NCBI GenBank assembly: GCA_932521035.1
Contig: OW051492.1
Span: 3,162,001 to 3,226,000 of the forward strand
Source of the DNA: Oscheius dolichura
Taxonomy: Eukaryota; Nematoda; Chromadorea; Rhabditida; Rhabditidae
Reading direction: 5' to 3'
Length of the DNA stretch: 64,000 bases
The translations under genes were made by a program, and so were the position numbers. A model generated the notes under the pieces. It saw only the letters and a list, made by a program, of their open reading frames with translations, ran no database searches and had not been told where the DNA came from. Positions 54,886 to 64,000 of this stretch are shown piece after piece; the stretch's first letter is position 1, and every line of letters begins with the position of its first letter.

Positions 54886-55305
54886 ACCGGGAAACTATAT
54901 GATCGGTCGGGCTGAGCTGAACGAATTGCGCAAGGTCTATATGCTGGATTCAAGACGGCACAATCAAGAAGCCGCAATTTCCGCAGCACGGCCAAGTACG
55001 CGCCGGTCTTCTGCCACTCCGGCCGCGAGCTGTATATGGTGGTCGAGAAGATGAAAGGCTCCCTGCCGTGGAAGAACCTCCAGGACATACAGGCAGTCGG
55101 CAAAGGGAAGGTTGCCGTCCGAACCGCCGACCAGATTACGGGAGGACGTATGGATTGCTGAAGAAGGCGACAGTCAGCACCGGGGCACGCGAATACCCGT
55201 ACGATTGGGAGCAGTGGCTGACGGTGAAGACGAAAAAGGAACAGGAGGGGGCGAAGCAGGAAGAAGGAGGGCAAGCCGGCAGAGAAGACGGTGCCAATTA
55301 ATTGT
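54886..55305 (+). pseudogene. Fragmented coding remnant of an unknown protein
   Basis: Protein-like composition moves between plus-strand frames: MKPGNYMIGRAELNELRKVY in one frame, then STAKYAPVFCHSGRELYMVV and KMKGSLPWKNLQDIQAVGK in the next, then YGLLKKATVSTGAREYPYD and a charged tail ending GGQAGREDGAN with a TAA stop. Each switch would need a frameshift or a very short intron. I do not recognise the protein. A long minus-strand frame across the same place (54552-55274) looks like its antisense shadow. Confidence 0.3.
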
Positions 55306-55539
55306 AACGGCTAACCTTGTTGTATGGAAAGATCCGATTTTGAAAAGTATCCAAAAACAAAGCTTTCCGACTGGTCGTTTGCGTCTCGAGAGAAGATCCA
55401 AAGCCATCTACTCATGTTCCTGCCCAAAACGGAGACAAGTAGTTGAAGCGGAGCTGTAGATTCTAAAATCCGCCGACACATATAAAGAGAATCATGTTCT
55501 CCAGTTATAAAATCGGAAATTAAAGTAAACAATGTTTAT

Positions 55540-56473
55540 TTAGAATACTTTAACAAACTTTGTATCATTCTTCTTCAGGGGATTTTTCTGCTTTTTCTTG
55601 GAAGCTTCCTCAGTTTTAGCTTCCTAAAAAGTTACATTTAGAGCTTAAATAAAATTAACAGTTACCGAAGCGGCGACATATGCTGTTACAGCTTCGTAGG
55701 ACTTACGAAGATCAGGAGGGAGAGCAATACTAGTATTTTCCAAAGCCTTGTATAACATTGAAATTTCAGTCAATAACTTTTTCTCGTCTAAAAAAATTAA
55801 TAAGGATAAGGAAGAGTGTACGAACAATAGAATTTTACCGCGTGTTTTAGGGATTTCATTAAATCGGAGAAATCGGCATGTTCTACTTTTAATAATTCGA
55901 CAAGGAAGGTATTGACAGCATCATACTAAACAGATTATAGCAAAAGATGGCGCAACAAAACCTTTTCGGCCGACAAGCCGTACATAACCAAATACTGCAC
56001 TTTCTTTCCTGTTATCCTTAGATTTTCGGCCTAAATCAATGATTGCATATAGTATTTAGTAACAGACTCGAAGCAACTGCAGAGCGGCGCTGTTGAGTTT
56101 TTCTGATCCTTCCATAAGCATTGCAAAAGCAATATCACCTACAGCTGATTGCCTTCCATGGATCTTTTCCGCCAGATTGAAAACTTTTCTCGTAAACATA
56201 AGATCATGCCTGAATTTATCTAATAAAAATAATATTATAGCAACCTTTTAAATCCGTCTGAATAGAGCTCAAACTTCCCAAATATGTCACCGGTGCTATT
56301 GGCTAAATCAGCACAAAGTTGTAATGCTTCTTCTGGTTTTTCTCTAAAATTCTTTGAAAATAAAATGGATAACGCACTCACTCATTCAAAAATTGCATCA
56401 ACCTGCCGTGCCAAATTGGTGCGATGTATTTGATGTTCAGATTAGTCTTTAAAAAGTTTCCCACATTTTCCAT
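55540..56473 (-). CDS. Lysine-rich helical protein of unknown function
   Basis: Minus-strand exons separated by 35-60-nt introns join in frame. From Met at 56473: MENVGNFLKTNLNIKYIAP, HGRLMQFLNE, EKPEEALQLCADLANSTGD, FTRKVFNLAEKIHGRQSAVG, AMLMEGSEKLNSAALQLLRV, ENLRITGKKVQYLVMYGLSA, YDAVNTFLVELLKVEHADF, KKLLTEISMLYKALENTS, then a basic tail EASKKKQKNPLKKNDTKFVK and TAA at 55540-55542, overlapped by AATAAA. The pattern is all-helical, TPR- or ARM-like, with a lysine-rich C terminus. The first exon is preceded by acatttttag with no upstream exon in frame. Only about 110 bp separate it from the stop codon of the neighbour at 56581, so it may be a trans-spliced downstream gene of an operon. Family not recognised. 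Confidence 0.6.
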
Positions 56474-56580
56474 TTCATTTGAATCTTCGTTGCATATGAT
56501 TTCGCCAGCCTAAAAATGTACACAATAGAAGATAAGCACGTTATGTAAATAAAATTTTCATAATAAATTGAGAAACATGC

Positions 56581-56880
56581 CTATTTCAAACTATGTAAAC
56601 TTAACTTAATTAATGAAGAACGAGGAACCACACCACCTCCGGTGAGCTTCTTCAACTGGCTACAAACATTTCTAGCTAGTTCTTCTTGCCCGTGAAGGTA
56701 TAAATATGAGGCGAAACTGATCCCAATCTCTTGACAAAAAATGTCCTTATCGATAATAGAAGATGGTTCTTCTCGTGCACGCATCCAGGGTCTAGACCTT
56801 ATGGCATTTCTGAAGTTTTAAAGATAAACAAAAGCTATGAATACTTACTCCGCTACCTTTTTTATCACCTTTGCAGCCAT
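56581..56880 (-). CDS. Small 87-residue protein, unknown
   Basis: Two exons on the minus strand. The first gives MAAKVIKKVAE. A 38-nt intron (gtaagtattc...acttcag) follows, and the second exon gives NAIRSRPWMRAREEPSSII, CQEIGISFASYLYLHGQEEL, ARNVCSQLKKLTGGGVVPRS and a tail ending LSLHSLK before TAG at 56581-56583. It has a basic, amphipathic N terminus, compatible with organelle targeting but not proof of it. The upstream sequence at about 56946 (tctctaacag, 3' splice-site-like) lies close to the RTF1 stop codon at 57031, which suggests trans-splicing within one operon. Another frame from 56939 (MLTILRNRYEYLIEC) is open but does not splice in frame. Confidence 0.5.
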
Positions 56881-57030
56881 TCTGTATAAATAATAAAAAC
56901 TGTCTACATTCAATCAAATATTCGTAGCGATTACGCAAAATAGTAAGCATCTGTTAGAGAAAAAAAGCTTTAAAATTTATATTTAAGATAAACTGATACA
57001 ACGCGAAAAATCTAAATAACAGAACTACGA

Positions 57031-59108
57031 TTATAAATCCCGTTTATAAGGAATGGAAATATCTATGTTAAAATTCAAACTATTGTAAAGTTCGAACTCA
57101 TCCACATCTGCGTAATCAACTTTTGCTGTTGCTGGTGTCATATTAGGTACTACCTTATTCTTTGGAGGCGTAGGACTTATTTCTTCAATAACAAAATATA
57201 TTGTATATTATAATGCATGTATACCTGCTACCTCAGAACGGGGTCGCGCACCAGTAATCACCTTTGGACGAGCTCGTTTTCTGGTAAAAGGGTCATCACC
57301 ACTCTCCAGTATGTCAAACCGTTTCTATAAGATACATAAAGAAAATTATTACAGTCACCTTTGGAGGAGTCCAACCATTCGCCTTATTCTTGGTCGGATT
57401 GTTCATCAGAATACCCTTCAAAATATCGCTTTTGATCTCTTTCTGTTCCTTCAAGCTTTGTTTCTCCATATAAAATAAAATGTAATTACCGGTTCTGGAT
57501 CTTCTGCATCAAGTTTACTAATTTCTATTCGGATTTCCTGTGCATCACTATGTAAATTGTTTTCTTCGGAATATTTTAGCCTTGAAAGGAGGTTTGCTTT
57601 CTTTGCAATTCTATTTTCAGGTGCTTTGATGAATCTTCTTTTCTCTTTGATAATCTATATCTATGACAGATAGTATCTGTAAATACCTCATTGACTTCCT
57701 TATCAGTGAAACGATGATTCAAAGCTTCATAAATTTGCCGTTTCTTTAGTTGAATACTTTCTTTAGTCGGCAAGACATCCTAAAAGAGTTTGAAACATTT
57801 ATATAAATACTTTAATAACATAAAAGAAACGTACCGATTCTTCAGCTCTTATTTTATATTCTTCAAATTGCTGTGAAGTCCATTCCCTATTAGATACAAA
57901 CATTAGACGAAAATTTGTTTCATAATTACCTACACATGGATAAATTACACTCTAAAACATACCGAATCTAATTTGCAATGTTTTATTAGTTACAGTATTT
58001 TCAAGAGTGTATCGTTTAGGAGTCTCAAGAACACCGACGACCTCGCAGATCTAAAACATGTTCGATTCCCGTCTTATAAATGAATCTTACAATAGAATCG
58101 GATGGTAATTGTGCATTGAAGCCAACATGAATCATTACAAAGGCACCTTTTACCACTTCTCCAAAGAAGGGAGCGTGTACGATACGAGCTAGTTGGCAGC
58201 GGGTTAATCTGGCATGAACTAACTCTCCTTTACATTCAATCTAAAATGAAAAAAAAAGAAGCGCTCCACTTTTCCATACTAGCTGTTCTGGAATAACAGA
58301 AGTAACAGATTCCGACTTTCGAGAGATCCTTGTTTCAAGAAATACCTTATGAGACGGTGCAGTGGATCTATAATATATATAAATAAGACTATTACAAGCA
58401 TATTTACCCATGAGGCACAAAATCTTCGTCGTCGTCTCCACTACTTGATTCGGACGATAACTCTGACTCGGCCTCTTCTCCAAACAGCTCCTTGATTTGG
58501 CGTGAGTTATTTGAAGTGCCTAAGCATCTAGCTAAATATGTAGAAATAATTAGGTTACTTCTATCAAATCTTAATGGTATTTTAGATCGATTCCTTACTG
58601 GGCTTTTATCTTCTTCAGACGAGTAAACATCCGAATCTAAAAAGAGCATTATGCCATATAAATATGTTAACCAGGTAGTAGTTCGCTTTTAGTTCGATTT
58701 TGCTTAATTGATTCTTTTTTCTCCAATTCTAACCGAATTTTGTGTCTAAAAAATCTAAAGTTTTATTCAAAGATGTTAGCCACTTGTTCTGTCGATCTTC
58801 ATAGTCTTCAATTCTATTGAAAATTTCTTGTTCACGTTCTTTTTCAGATTTATTAAGCCAAATTTCGTATTCTTCCGTGCTCTCAAAGTATTTACGATGT
58901 TGATCCTAGTAGAGAACGCTTATTTGAGAGAAAAAATTGCCAAAAACCTCCTTCTTTTCAATTATTTTTGCCTTGCGACCAAGAACTTTTTTCTTCACAT
59001 CACAAGTCGTAGCAATAGTCTTAAATTTAGTTTTAAAAAAACATAATTGTAGAGGGTAGTACTACTAACCTCTTCGTCTGTGTGCTCATAGCTACCCGAA
59101 TCAGGCAT
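57031..59108 (-). CDS. rtf1: RTF1 homologue, Paf1 complex subunit with Plus3 domain
   Basis: Nuclear transcription-elongation factor; the Plus3 domain binds phosphorylated Spt5 and the protein promotes histone H2B ubiquitination. Many small exons (introns about 30-60 nt) run from MPDSGSYEHTDEE at 59108 to a C terminus ending ISIPYKRDL before TAA at 57031-57033. In order: REQEIFNRIEDYEDRQN (compare family FNRIE), TKSELL ... SDVYSSEEDKSP, an acidic block ESSSGDDDEDFVPHG, then Plus3: ELVHARLTRCQLARIVHAPFF, GAFVMIHVG, ICEVVGVLETPKRYTL, VTNKTLQIRFG, FVSNREWTSQQFEEYK. After it come LPTKESIQLKKRQIYEALN, HRFTDKEVNEVF, FIKAPENRIAKKANLL, DPFTRKRARPKVI and DEFELYNSLNFNIDISIP, matching the C-terminal RTF1 arm. 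Some junctions are approximate. The strand, order and AT-rich composition match the neighbouring genes. Confidence 0.85.
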
Positions 59109-59407
59109 TGCTAAGAGAACGCAACCTTACTGATTCTAAAATATGATATACAGAATGAAGACCTGCATACAAACAGAAAAAAGTATGAAAGAGGACATCA
59201 AATTTTAGCAAACATTAAAATGGGTAGCGGTATACTATCGACGGCGACGTTATTCAGAGAAAGGGGGTAAACACAAATAAACGATTTATAAATTCGTAAC
59301 AGAGAATAACAGCACTGCACTACTTTATGTACATTACATAACAAAGCAAATATCCTATAACAATGTAAGCATAAGGTTTAAAGTATCACTATATCGAATG
59401 TCGTTTA

Positions 59408-59764
59408 GTGTTTAGCAGCAACAATTGTAGTGATGGAAATTTAAACCTTCGCATTCGCTGCTACTTGGACCAGGATGAGAACTGGAATGTTTTATATTTT
59501 GATGAGTTATTTGCACCCATAGCACCAACAAAAAGAAATAACCTACCAAAAATGACAAGGTATACGTTTCAGTACCTTATTCGCAGGCTTACACGGCTCA
59601 TTATTATCGTTTACTTGAGGCAAATCATTCATCAAAGTGATTTCATGTTCAATCTAAGAGTTGATAATTTCAGCTATACCCTAATAGATACCATTTCCCA
59701 TTCAGTAAATGTGAAAATGTGTTCTGATGCCAACCAAAGTCGTTTATCTTTGTGGACACAGTAA
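59408..59764 (+). CDS. Orphan open frame between RTF1 and its paralogue
   Basis: A 118-codon uninterrupted plus-strand frame in AT-rich DNA, where such length is unexpected by chance. It contains LNLRIRCYLDQDENWNVLYF and DELFAPIAPTKRNNLPKM, then less convincing hydrophobic sequence. It has no recognisable domain and lies opposite the transcription direction of its neighbours. It could be a young gene, a decayed exon, or chance. Confidence 0.2.
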   Translation: MFSSNNCSDGNLNLRIRCYLDQDENWNVLYFDELFAPIAPTKRNNLPKMTRYTFQYLIRRLTRLIIIVYLRQIIHQSDFMFNLRVDNFSYTLIDTISHSVNVKMCSDANQSRLSLWTQ

Positions 59765-59815
59765 TCTTTTGATAATATGCTATGCTAAATTAACTACATG
59801 TGGAGAATATCAACA

Positions 59816-60719
59816 TCAACCGACCGTCTCACTTTCACGCTTAACGTATTCCGCAAACATTTTTTCTGTCCAAGGTGTATTTGTAACATAATCCAATGGG
59901 CAGACGTAGATTGACTTTCCTATATTGCATAAATTAAATTGAAACGTGAGGCTCACCATATTTAACACGGAGCATTTTATTAATCCAGATTCCATCAACT
60001 TCATATGCCACTTTAATGCGAGACACTGTCAGTATTTCTCCAATCTAAAATGGATGTAAGGCATCAATCTGACAAGTGAAAAACTTACACCGGGTTCTAT
60101 GGGCGCATTCTGAAATTTATTTGCTTCTATCACAACAAGTAAGCCAGGCGTAAGTTCATCGAAAAATGGGGCATGGATGAGGTTCATCAGTTGACTCCTG
60201 GTTATCCTAGCATATAATGCTTCTTTCAATGTTTCTACCTAAAAATATAACTAATACACAGCTACAACAATATCATACCACTGGCCCAGAATATTTCACT
60301 AATCGCGTAAATACTGGATCAAATTCATCTCTTGAAGCCAACCAGTGTTCACTGTAAGTATGGGCTAATTAGACAAATTACAAAAAAAAATCTTACCAAT
60401 ATTCTTCGGAATCCTCGAAAAAATCTTCTTCAGTTTCACATTTCAGAGCATCCATAAACATTTGCCGAGCTTCGCATAAAACTGCATGACATGAATGAGA
60501 CATACACGTCTCTTCTCGGTCTTGTAAAGGAAATTCAAGTTCATCAAGAAACTTCTGCCGAACTTCATCCAAATTTACATTGGTTGGACAGAGTGTCGAA
60601 TTCACTTTTGCTGATAGAGGATGTTGATTATTGTGTTCCTTCGGCTGGACCGACATGTGGAACGAAACTCCTTTGACAACAGTTACTTTACACGGCTTTT
60701 TATTCTTCTTTCCGGCCAT
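59816..60719 (-). CDS. RTF1-like protein reduced to the Plus3 domain
   Basis: Five exons join in frame from MAGKKNKKPCKVTVVKGVSF (60719) to ESETVG before TGA at 59816-59818. The N-terminal 110 residues are unrelated to RTF1, with Cys/His-containing and acidic stretches (CHAVLCEARQMFMDALKCE, EEDFFEDSEEYW). The rest is a Plus3 domain clearly similar to that of the RTF1 gene 0.7 kb downstream. YARITRSQLMNLIHAPFF aligns with HARLTRCQLARIVHAPFF. GEILTVSRIKVAYEV aligns with CEVVGVLETPKRYTL, INKMLRVKYG with TNKTLQIRFG, and TPWTEKMFAEYVK with REWTSQQFEEYK. It lacks the whole C-terminal Paf1-complex-binding region, so it may bind phospho-Spt5-like partners without acting in the complex. An acceptor-like tttttag sits 25 nt before the ATG. 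Confidence 0.75.
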
Positions 60720-61049
60720 TTGTTTCCACACGTTAGGCTATCTAAAAATGGCAGTTATCGTATTGCACACAAGTAAATCTAATTCATCTAAGAAACATCA
60801 GTAAACAATCATACAAAAAAGCAGTAGACAAAAAAAGAATAAATTGCAAACATTTTTTTCAGTGCTCCTCTTTTGCAGATTCGGAGTTTCATGAAATCAG
60901 CAGGCGCCAAATTTGATCTTCGAAAATATCCACATTCTGCTGAACAATTTGGGTTTCTTTTTGAACTCGATCAACTTGAACGCCATGTCTTTTGTTTCTA
61001 TCTAAAAATTGCCGACTGACTTCTGCAAAGTTCACATAAAAGCTACACA

Positions 61050-61222
61050 AAATTCTTGTATTAGATTCTTATCAAGCCAACGTACTACGGGATTTCAAGG
61101 CGTTCTGATTTTCCATTCCTTCGGTGGAGGAGCTGGGTCTGGCTTCACTTCGCTTCTCATGGAAAAACTGTCCAGCGAATACGGTAAAAAGAGCAAGCTA
61201 GAATTTGTCGTCTACCCCGCAA
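61050..61222 (+). pseudogene. Alpha-tubulin pseudogene fragment
   Basis: Encodes [40 protein letters not shown] and PA, the alpha-tubulin segment around residues 130-173. The tubulin signature GGGTGSG reads GGGAGSG. Just upstream, ILVLD matches the preceding tubulin stretch but in a different frame, so there is a frameshift. The match stops at YPA, and no other tubulin exons are in the window. It is a relic, probably of a duplicated or retrocopied tubulin. Confidence 0.8.
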
Positions 61223-61233
61223 GTATATATCTT

Positions 61234-61510
61234 TTATTTTTTTAAATCGCGCCCCGCAGCAATGCTTCCAACAAAAAAACCGCAACTGAAGAGAATGTGC
61301 AGATATGATATTGTGGGCAATTTAGAGCCGGCTTCGTTGCTCACTGCTTTGTCGAGAACGTCCAGTATTGTCTTGCAGACGACCATTTCCTTCAGAACCA
61401 GGGCATTTATAATTTTACTACCCAGAAGCTCTGAAATACCTAGTTTATTCTGCAGAATAAGCAACAGCTTGTCTTTTGGATGATCGGATTCAGGCGGAAC
61501 GATAGGGCTG
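61234..61510 (-). CDS. Exon-like open frame, unknown protein
   Basis: A minus-strand frame with good coding character: [78 protein letters not shown], ending AAGRDLKK at a TAA. It may be the last exon of a gene whose upstream exons I could not join; the region 61510-61711 is open in another frame. Not recognised. Confidence 0.3.
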
Positions 61511-61739
61511 GGAAGGAGGAAGCAATGTGAAAATTGGTTTATAGGGGAAAACCTTGACGGGAAGAGAATTCAATGTTTTTTGTCCGTACGGGAACAGGCG
61601 AGGTCTTGTTCCAGTAAAATGGGGAAATATTGAAACTGTCTGGGAAGTGCATTCCCAGTGGCGGAGATAATTTTTTCTCCTATAATGTTTTTGAAGTTCA
61701 AGTAGGATCAAATTGCCCGTTTAACTGTTATTTTCTACA

Positions 61740-62879
61740 GTGCCTTTCCCCGTTACGGGCCGACTGAGAGAGAAAAGAAGACCAATCAGATTGACTTCAA
61801 TTTGACACGAACCGCAGCCGCCCAAACCAATCACTTGACTTGTGCGTCTCTCTTCGCTCTGACTCATCACCCGATCGGAAAAAAGTGATTCCTCTCTTTT
61901 TTGTAATTTCCGTCACGAGTTGACCCGTCCGGCCGTGGTTACAGTTTGCCACACCCACCACCGCCACTGCCATTTCCGCGTTCGAACCCAATGGCCGCCG
62001 TCGCGCTACCCGACGACGAACGGCCGCCATGTCACTGCATTTTCTCTCGTCTTCCACAATCGAAGAAGAGTGGGCCGGTTTCTCCGTCTCTCCTTCGGTA
62101 TCACTCGTCTTTTCTCTTCTCTTACTCTCGTTTGGCTATGCGTAGATTCGGCCGCTAATTTAACCGCCCCTCCAATGATAGCCGACTGATTTATATTCTC
62201 TACAGTCCATTTAATTTTGGGACTGTGCTGAAATTGACTATTTGCATGTTTTATAAGGAAACCAAAATTTTGCTAATATTCCGTGGTTCCTGTAATTAGA
62301 ATTACCTTTCACCTATCTTTTTTATTGTATTCTCTATTCATATTGCTTCCGCTCATTGTATAAAAGAAATGATTTCACAACATCTAAATGCGTTTCTGGT
62401 CTTTTTGTAAAACGCCGTGAAGCGATTATAGCAAATTAGAATGATGTGCTAAAGTTTGTACTGTAGATGTGTCTTGTCCTTGGGCAAAAGAAAAAGGAAA
62501 CTGATTCAAAAAATAACGAAGAAATTTGCTTCATAAATACCAATAGGCACACTGAAATTTTCACAAAAAAACATTCCAACCTACCGTTACTCTTTCGTCT
62601 TCTTTTCTCCATCATATTACATCTCCAGTAAAAAGATGTCTCCGGCTGTTTTTCTGTTCGATGTCATCGATGTCAGTTGTCAACATCGGTATCACCATTG
62701 AGAGGTGTGCCCATCTCGCCCAAAAAAATGTTTTGTCTATCGATTCTAGCCCCTTATTCGCTGAATCTACTTTTTTACCGCTGTGATTTCATTCTTTCAC
62801 TGCTAAAAATGTTTGATAAGAGTGGCTTTTAAAACTACAAAAGTAATACCCAAAAGTTTCAGGTATAATACAAACCTAA
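61740..62879. other. No gene recognised
   Basis: Overlapping short frames at 61797-62189 on both strands are typical of a CpG- and Arg-codon-rich stretch and show no family features. From 62200 to 62880 the sequence is AT-rich with no supported coding region. Confidence 0.4.
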
Positions 62880-63467
62880 ATGATCAACGTTTTTAATTCG
62901 CCTATCGAGGCGTCGTCCCTCGACGAATTCCATAGAGAACGTGGTGATAAAAAGGACACAGTTTTTGGCAATGATGTGAGTTTCTCCCTGAACAACAAAT
63001 GCTTACTTGTATTGCTTCCCAGCAGTTGCAACAGATTTCCAACGATATCATCTAAATGGGATTTAGGTACAAAAACGAAAGCAAGTTGAATATATGGATG
63101 ACGGGAGGAAAAAGATTGATGGGAAAGTAGAAAATGCAGCGCCCAACACATTATGGACAACAACAATAACCAGAGGAGTGGCGAACGAGTGGAGGACACA
63201 GGCCGAAGGTTCCGCCTTCCAGAGAGCCAGGAAATATGGTAAATTTCTCACCAATAAGCTACTATTACAAAGAAATTGCCCCATTTTATTCCCATTGACA
63301 GAGGCAAATGCCAAAAACATTTCTAAAACAAACGGAACTACTAGTTCGATATTTAGAAGCGTTGCGTTATCCCTAAACTTCTTTCTTTTCAGTACAAGGA
63401 ATCACATACGATTGTCGCGTGCTGTTTCATCAATATTCTCGTTCATATGGTACTCCATTCCTTCTAG
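62880..63467 (+). CDS. Small spliced protein, unknown, possible C-terminal membrane segment
   Basis: Start MINVFNSPIEASSLDEFHRE at 62880. The first donor follows FGND, and the next exon begins after ctaaatgggatttag with VQKRKQVEYMDDGRKKIDGK, VENAAPNTLWTTTITRGVAN and EWRTQAEGSAFQRARKY, followed by gtaaat. Later exons give EANAKNISKTNGTTSSIFRS and then HTIVACCFINILVHMVLHSF before TAG at 63465. An alternative frame in the last exon encodes TPFLLVFNFVLFIVVLFMFK, a clear hydrophobic segment ending shortly after. Either ending would give a membrane-anchored tail. Exon joins are tentative and the family is not recognised. Confidence 0.4.
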
Positions 63468-63524
63468 TCTTCAATTTTGTCCTGTTTATTGTAGTGCTCT
63501 TCATGTTTAAAGTTATTTCCTGGT

Positions 63525-64000
63525 AGCGTTGTTTGTCATTTGCATTGCCTCAGGGTCTTGTCTTCGTTCAATCCTTTATTCTCGAGCAATTAATAATAAA
63601 TTATATAAAATCATCGTGATGTTCCTACTGCGTGTCTAATTACAAGAGCCGAACTAGCTATCGGAAAGGAATCGGCTACGAGGAAATAGGTCAGAATACT
63701 TGCAGCTGTTGTCAACTTTCTGACACAACCGTGAAACAACCGAAGGATATGGGGAGGAGACTTATGCTAAGTGTGTGTGCTGTGCCGTTGGGGAAGGAAA
63801 TAGAAAAGGGAAAGAGCTTAGGAAGACCGTGATTAGTACCGGGAGAGGTTGAACCAGTGTGAGCGTGTGGGGAAGAGACAATAGGCGACGAAATAAAATA
63901 ATATATTCAAAAAATAGTAGAAAAACAATAGAGATTAGTTGTCGCTAAAAATATAGAGATTGTTGGTTGCCGCAAGAGCGATGATATTCTCTTGTGGGTG
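63525..64000. other. No gene recognised at the right edge
   Basis: AT-rich sequence with an AATAATAAATTATATAAA block near 63590 that could serve as polyadenylation signal for the preceding gene. A 66-codon frame at 63632-63832 has a CSCCQLSD motif but no further support. Confidence 0.35.

Noticed and set aside
54552-55274. 240-codon minus-strand frame
   Set aside because: The sequence is Ser/Arg/Pro/Leu-rich without domain features, and the plus strand of the same place shows more protein-like composition in pieces. It is probably an antisense shadow.

Overview
This is eukaryotic, almost certainly animal, nuclear DNA. Every convincing gene is split by very short GT-AG introns, mostly 34-60 nt. 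Several intron 3' ends read T-rich then TAG. Short gene-to-gene distances with acceptor-like sequence before start codons, compact introns and a FLYWCH/MULE-type transposase gene point to a nematode-like genome. That assignment is inference; no ribosomal RNA or other marker gene is present.

Layout. 0.9-2.4 kb (+): a complete seven-exon alpha-1,3-fucosyltransferase gene. 2.8-4.1 kb: a mariner-like MITE of 698 bp with about 200-250 bp inverted arms and TA duplications, plus a fragment of the same family. 4.6-8.6 kb (-): a gene for a highly charged protein built from about 15 in-frame 35/38-residue repeats. Its 1.8 kb intron holds a second TA-flanked inverted-repeat element. 9.9-12.35 kb: a short minus-strand exon-like remnant, then a spliced FLYWCH + MULE transposase-like gene (+) whose catalytic domain is cut short.

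12.56-46.50 kb is one uninterrupted minisatellite of 33.9 kb. It is made of a 40-bp unit in several point variants, interspersed with a 16-bp short unit, and organised in multi-kb higher-order duplications. Its right edge abuts a half copy of the mariner-like MITE, which ends 75 bp from the stop codon of the next gene.

46.9-53.1 kb (-): a complete, many-exon ABCB/P-glycoprotein efflux pump with all motifs in both nucleotide-binding domains. 53.1-55.3 kb: no confident gene, with remnants of coding sequence near 54.9-55.3 kb. From about 55.4 kb the base composition becomes clearly AT-rich. A tight minus-strand cluster follows: a Plus3-only RTF1-like gene, an RTF1 (Paf1 complex) gene, a small 87-residue protein and a lysine-rich helical protein. 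The last three are spaced like a nematode operon. 61.0-61.2 kb holds an alpha-tubulin pseudogene fragment. 62.9-63.5 kb holds a small spliced unknown gene.

The most unusual object is the 34-kb two-length minisatellite. It sits between a truncated transposase gene and the 3' end of a drug-efflux pump gene. A 17-bp match to its short-unit junction lies at an intron 3' end about 2.5 kb upstream. No CRISPR, prokaryotic operon or viral genome was found.
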